Assembly (NCBI GenBank): GCA_903873095.1
Contig: CAIQMU010000120.1
Coordinates: 1-7,683, forward strand
Reading direction: 5' to 3'
DNA from: an uncultured bacterium
Lineage (GTDB): Bacteria; Patescibacteriota; Minisyncoccia; Phycocordibacterales; UBA1006
DNA: 7,683 nt
The stretch's first letter is position 1, and the number at the start of each line of letters is the position of its first letter. The notes beneath the pieces are model-generated. The model was not told the DNA's origin, did no database searches, and worked only from the letters and a program-made list of their open reading frames with translations. Made by a program: the position numbers and the translations under genes. Of this stretch, positions 6,311 through 7,683 are shown piece by piece.

Positions 6311-6340
6311 TTCATAACATATATAGTATGGATGAGGCAA
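6311..6340 (-). promoter_or_regulatory. Likely promoter for topA
   Basis: Read on the minus strand: TTGCCT (6340-6335), an 18-base spacer ending in TGT, then TATGAA (6316-6311), an extended -10 arrangement. The expected start is about 6304, four bases before the ATG at 6300, again near-leaderless. Both boxes have two mismatches, so this is a moderate call. A separate topA promoter makes sense because the 570-bp insertion separates it from dprA. Confidence 0.45.
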
Positions 6341-6354
6341 ACTGGGGATAAAAT

Positions 6355-6419
6355 CTCTCCTCGCACAAACCTCACCCGGTCGCCTTGCGGCGCCCACCCT
6401 CTCCTGGAAGGAGAGGGTT
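6355..6419. repeat. 65-nt two-hairpin REP-like repeat, copy A
   Basis: In + orientation it has CTCTCCT (6355-6361), four unmatched bases, and CAAACCTCACCCGG. It then has an inner hairpin GGTCGCC/GGCGCCC around TTGC (GCAA on the other strand) and a hairpin CCCTCTCCT (6397-6405)/AGGAGAGGG (6409-6417). Its core 6368-6419 is the reverse complement of 6860-6911 with 44 of 52 positions identical. No T-tract follows on either strand, so it is not a standard terminator. Confidence 0.9.
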
Positions 6420-6439
6420 AGCTACGCATGGAGTTTTAT

Positions 6440-6829
6440 TTATATATCACTTACTTTTAAATTATCTTTTTCAATAGTAGGTAATGATTTTAATGTTTCA
6501 ATTATTTTCTTTTTTATAACACCAATGTCCTTATTAATTTCGTAATTCCAAAATCTAAGAGTTGTAATTCCAAGTGATGAGAAAAATTGTTCGCGAGTAA
6601 GATCATATTCTTTGTGATCAGAATGTTGTATTCCATCAAGCTCGATAACGAGTTGTTTTTCTCGGCAATAAAAATCTGCGACATAGGCACCAATACTTAC
6701 TTGTCTTTTCCATTTAAAATCAGTTTTATTTTTTCTAAGCAATACCCATATTTTATATTCTTCAAGTGTTTTATTCTTTCTATTTTCTCTACGTTTTAAT
6801 TTTTGAGAAACGTTATTTATTATTCTCAT
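6440..6829 (-). CDS. DUF559 / Vsr-like PD-(D/E)XK endonuclease
   Basis: This 129-residue protein matches the DUF559 family, related to very-short-patch-repair (Vsr) nucleases, with the usual length of about 110-130. Visible features are a basic N-terminus (1-20), TLEEYKIWVLLR (21-32) with the helix Glu, FKWKRQVSIGAYVADFYC (38-55) with Asp52, LVIELDGIQH (60-69) with Glu63, Asp65 and His69, and the closing LGITTLRFWNYEI (86-98). The acidic residues are in place for metal-dependent DNA cleavage, so the nuclease looks intact. It is predicted cytoplasmic and DNA-acting; its target is unknown. It is much more AT-rich than its neighbours and lies between two inverted copies of a hairpin repeat, the first ending 31 bases upstream of its ATG. 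No promoter or Shine-Dalgarno is clear; read-through from dprA is possible. A role in moving or maintaining the flanking repeats is inference. Confidence 0.9.
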   Translation of the reverse strand: MRIINNVSQKLKRRENRKNKTLEEYKIWVLLRKNKTDFKWKRQVSIGAYVADFYCREKQLVIELDGIQHSDHKEYDLTREQFFSSLGITTLRFWNYEINKDIGVIKKKIIETLKSLPTIEKDNLKVSDI

Positions 6830-6859
6830 AAATTTTTGTAATTAAGTGGTTAATAATGG

Positions 6860-6924
6860 AACCCTCTCCTTCCAGGAGAGGGTGGTTTGCGTAAGCAAAC
6901 CGGGTGAGGTTTGGATCAGGAGAG
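6860..6924. repeat. 65-nt two-hairpin REP-like repeat, copy B (inverted relative to copy A)
   Basis: In + orientation it has hairpin 1, CCCTCTCCT (6862-6870)/AGGAGAGGG (6874-6882), then hairpin 2, GGTTTGC (6884-6890)/GCAAACC (6895-6901) with loop GTAA, then GGGTGAGGTTTG (6902-6913), four unmatched bases, and AGGAGAG (6918-6924). Outermost core bases AACC (6860-6863) and GGTT (6908-6911) can also pair. It ends two bases before the dprA stop codon and lies 31 bases upstream of the DUF559 start codon. Confidence 0.9.
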
Positions 6925-6926
6925 GT

Positions 6927-7683
6927 TTACAGCCTTCGAATCTCACCCCCAGATTCTTTAATCAAATTTTTAATCTCCATCTGCGACAACAGCACATTCG
7001 CTTTATGTGTCGCAATATTCATCTCACGAATTAAATCACCACGTCGTTTTGGTGATGCAAGAAGTTTCAAAACCGATGCTTCCTCGTCAGTGCATTGTGA
7101 AAATAAGTCGAGTGGTTTTGTTTCTGTTACCGAAAATCCAAGGGCTTCTAAAATGTCTTGCGATGACGTAATTGGTACCGCGCCCATGCGAATTAGTTCA
7201 TTTGGTGCTTCGGATAGTTCAGAAAAAATTGAACCAGGAACTGCAAATACATCGCGATTGTAATCCGTTGCAAGTTTTGTTGTGATGCGGCTCCCAGATT
7301 TATGTGTTGCCTCAATAATTAATGTTGCACGCGAAATTCCCGCCATCAGTCGATTACGCTCGGGGAATGTCCACGTATTTCCCAGTTCGTGTTCCTTGTA
7401 TTCTGAAATTAAACATCCACCGGAATGCAGAATTTTTTTCGCGAGTTCAACATGAGTTCGCGGATACATTGATTTTTCGCCAAGTCCCGAACCGGGAATC
7501 GCGAGGGGTAACAATCCTGCAGAAATGGCCGATTCGTGTGCGAGTGCATCAATACCAAGCGCGAGCCCTGATACGATGACGATGGGATATCCTGCGAGAC
7601 CTTTGATAAGTTGTTCACATACTTGTTTTCCGTAACTCGATGGATTGCGCGATCCGACAACAGTTAGAAATATCAGATGTGGA
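6927..7683 (-). CDS. dprA: DNA-processing protein DprA (5' partial)
   Basis: DprA binds incoming single-stranded DNA during natural transformation and loads RecA on it. The C-terminal 251 residues are present; the frame stays open to the window edge, so the start lies outside. Numbering from the first whole codon (7682), the Rossmann-fold domain shows VVGSRNPSSYG (8-18), VSGLALGIDALAHE (37-50), FPERNRLMAGIS (106-117), IIEATHKSGSRITT (122-135) and DVFAVPG (144-150), all hallmarks of the family. The usual SGSLITA is SGSRITT. A C-terminal winged-helix-like domain is present at about 196-251 (DEEASVLKLLASPKRRGDLIREM). The ATG at 7514 is internal and not the true start. The stop codon at 6929-6927 is two bases from the REP-like repeat. 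In many bacteria topA follows directly; here the nuclease unit intervenes. Presence suggests DNA uptake ability. Confidence 0.96.
   Translation of the reverse strand, partial: PHLIFLTVVGSRNPSSYGKQVCEQLIKGLAGYPIVIVSGLALGIDALAHESAISAGLLPLAIPGSGLGEKSMYPRTHVELAKKILHSGGCLISEYKEHELGNTWTFPERNRLMAGISRATLIIEATHKSGSRITTKLATDYNRDVFAVPGSIFSELSEAPNELIRMGAVPITSSQDILEALGFSVTETKPLDLFSQCTDEEASVLKLLASPKRRGDLIREMNIATHKANVLLSQMEIKNLIKESGGEIRRL

Larger units (their letters stand above)
6355..6924 (-). mobile_element. Putative mobile unit: DUF559 nuclease flanked by inverted 65-nt REP-like repeats
   Basis: Two copies of one 65-nt two-hairpin repeat, in opposite orientation (6355-6419 and 6860-6924), bracket a single AT-rich gene for a DUF559/Vsr-like nuclease. 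The unit lies exactly between dprA and topA, which are often adjacent in bacteria, and its right end stops two bases before the dprA stop codon. By hand count the nuclease gene is about 26% G+C (103 of 390), against about 43% over five sampled 60-base lines of topA, consistent with a separate origin. No target-site duplication is visible, so the mechanism of movement is unknown. The element reading is inference from architecture. Confidence 0.55.

Noticed and set aside
6301..6375. Longer topA with starts at 6375 or 6315.
   Set aside because: The extra residues are not homologous to TopA. The frame there runs through repeat copy A and the presumed promoter, and MKLLIVESPSKAKT is the standard N-terminus.
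6396..6419. Hairpins of the 65-nt repeats as intrinsic terminators.
   Set aside because: No T-tract follows on either strand in either copy, and the second conserved hairpin is not explained by termination.
6347..6932. Target-site duplication around the DUF559 unit.
   Set aside because: Bases outside the two 65-nt repeats (GATAAAAT on the left, GTTTACAG on the right) show no direct repeat.
1..7683. CRISPR array, tRNA or rRNA genes, riboswitch.
   Set aside because: No regularly spaced direct repeats, cloverleaf or rRNA-like sequence seen; no non-coding gap exceeds about 100 bases apart from leader and repeat regions already described.

Overview
The window looks like part of a small, compact bacterial genome, most likely a Candidate Phyla Radiation (Patescibacteria) member. 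This is inferred from several things: tiny intergenic gaps packed with terminator and promoter, orphan small proteins, no visible Shine-Dalgarno sequence before any start, a short archaeal-type phosphatidylserine-decarboxylase-like protein, and palindromic repeats. TGA is read as stop (genes ending at 132 and 3132), so the recoded-TGA lineages are unlikely.

Left part (1-3833, all + strand). The C-terminal end of an unidentified gene (1-132) overlaps by ATGA a 225-residue unidentified protein (129-806), which ends in a clear intrinsic terminator. Next come ychF (876-1997), two unidentified small proteins (2095-2499 and 2605-3132), and a membrane-anchored phosphatidylserine-decarboxylase-like protein (3228-3833). 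Each of these four has its own recognisable promoter. The two small proteins and the decarboxylase-like gene each end in an intrinsic terminator; ychF is followed by a palindromic repeat without a T-tract.

Right part (3856-7683, all - strand). topA (DNA topoisomerase I, 814 residues) converges on the decarboxylase-like gene and shares a bidirectional terminator with it. Upstream of topA lies dprA (partial, running off the window). dprA followed by topA is a common bacterial order. Here the pair is interrupted by a 570-bp unit (6355-6924): a DUF559/Vsr-like PD-(D/E)XK nuclease gene flanked by two inverted copies of a 65-nt two-hairpin repeat. The copies differ mainly by compensatory base-pair changes in one hairpin stem with a GNRA-type loop, so the folded shape appears to be conserved. 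This nuclease-plus-paired-REP unit is the best candidate in the window for an undescribed mobile system.

Most genes here are housekeeping: YchF (ribosome-associated P-loop ATPase), TopA (supercoil relaxation) and DprA (RecA loading on incoming single-stranded DNA). Two carry departures from family motifs worth checking: the YchF G4 motif and the Asp of the decarboxylase-like protein. Several promoters sit so close to their start codons that leaderless or near-leaderless mRNAs are predicted.
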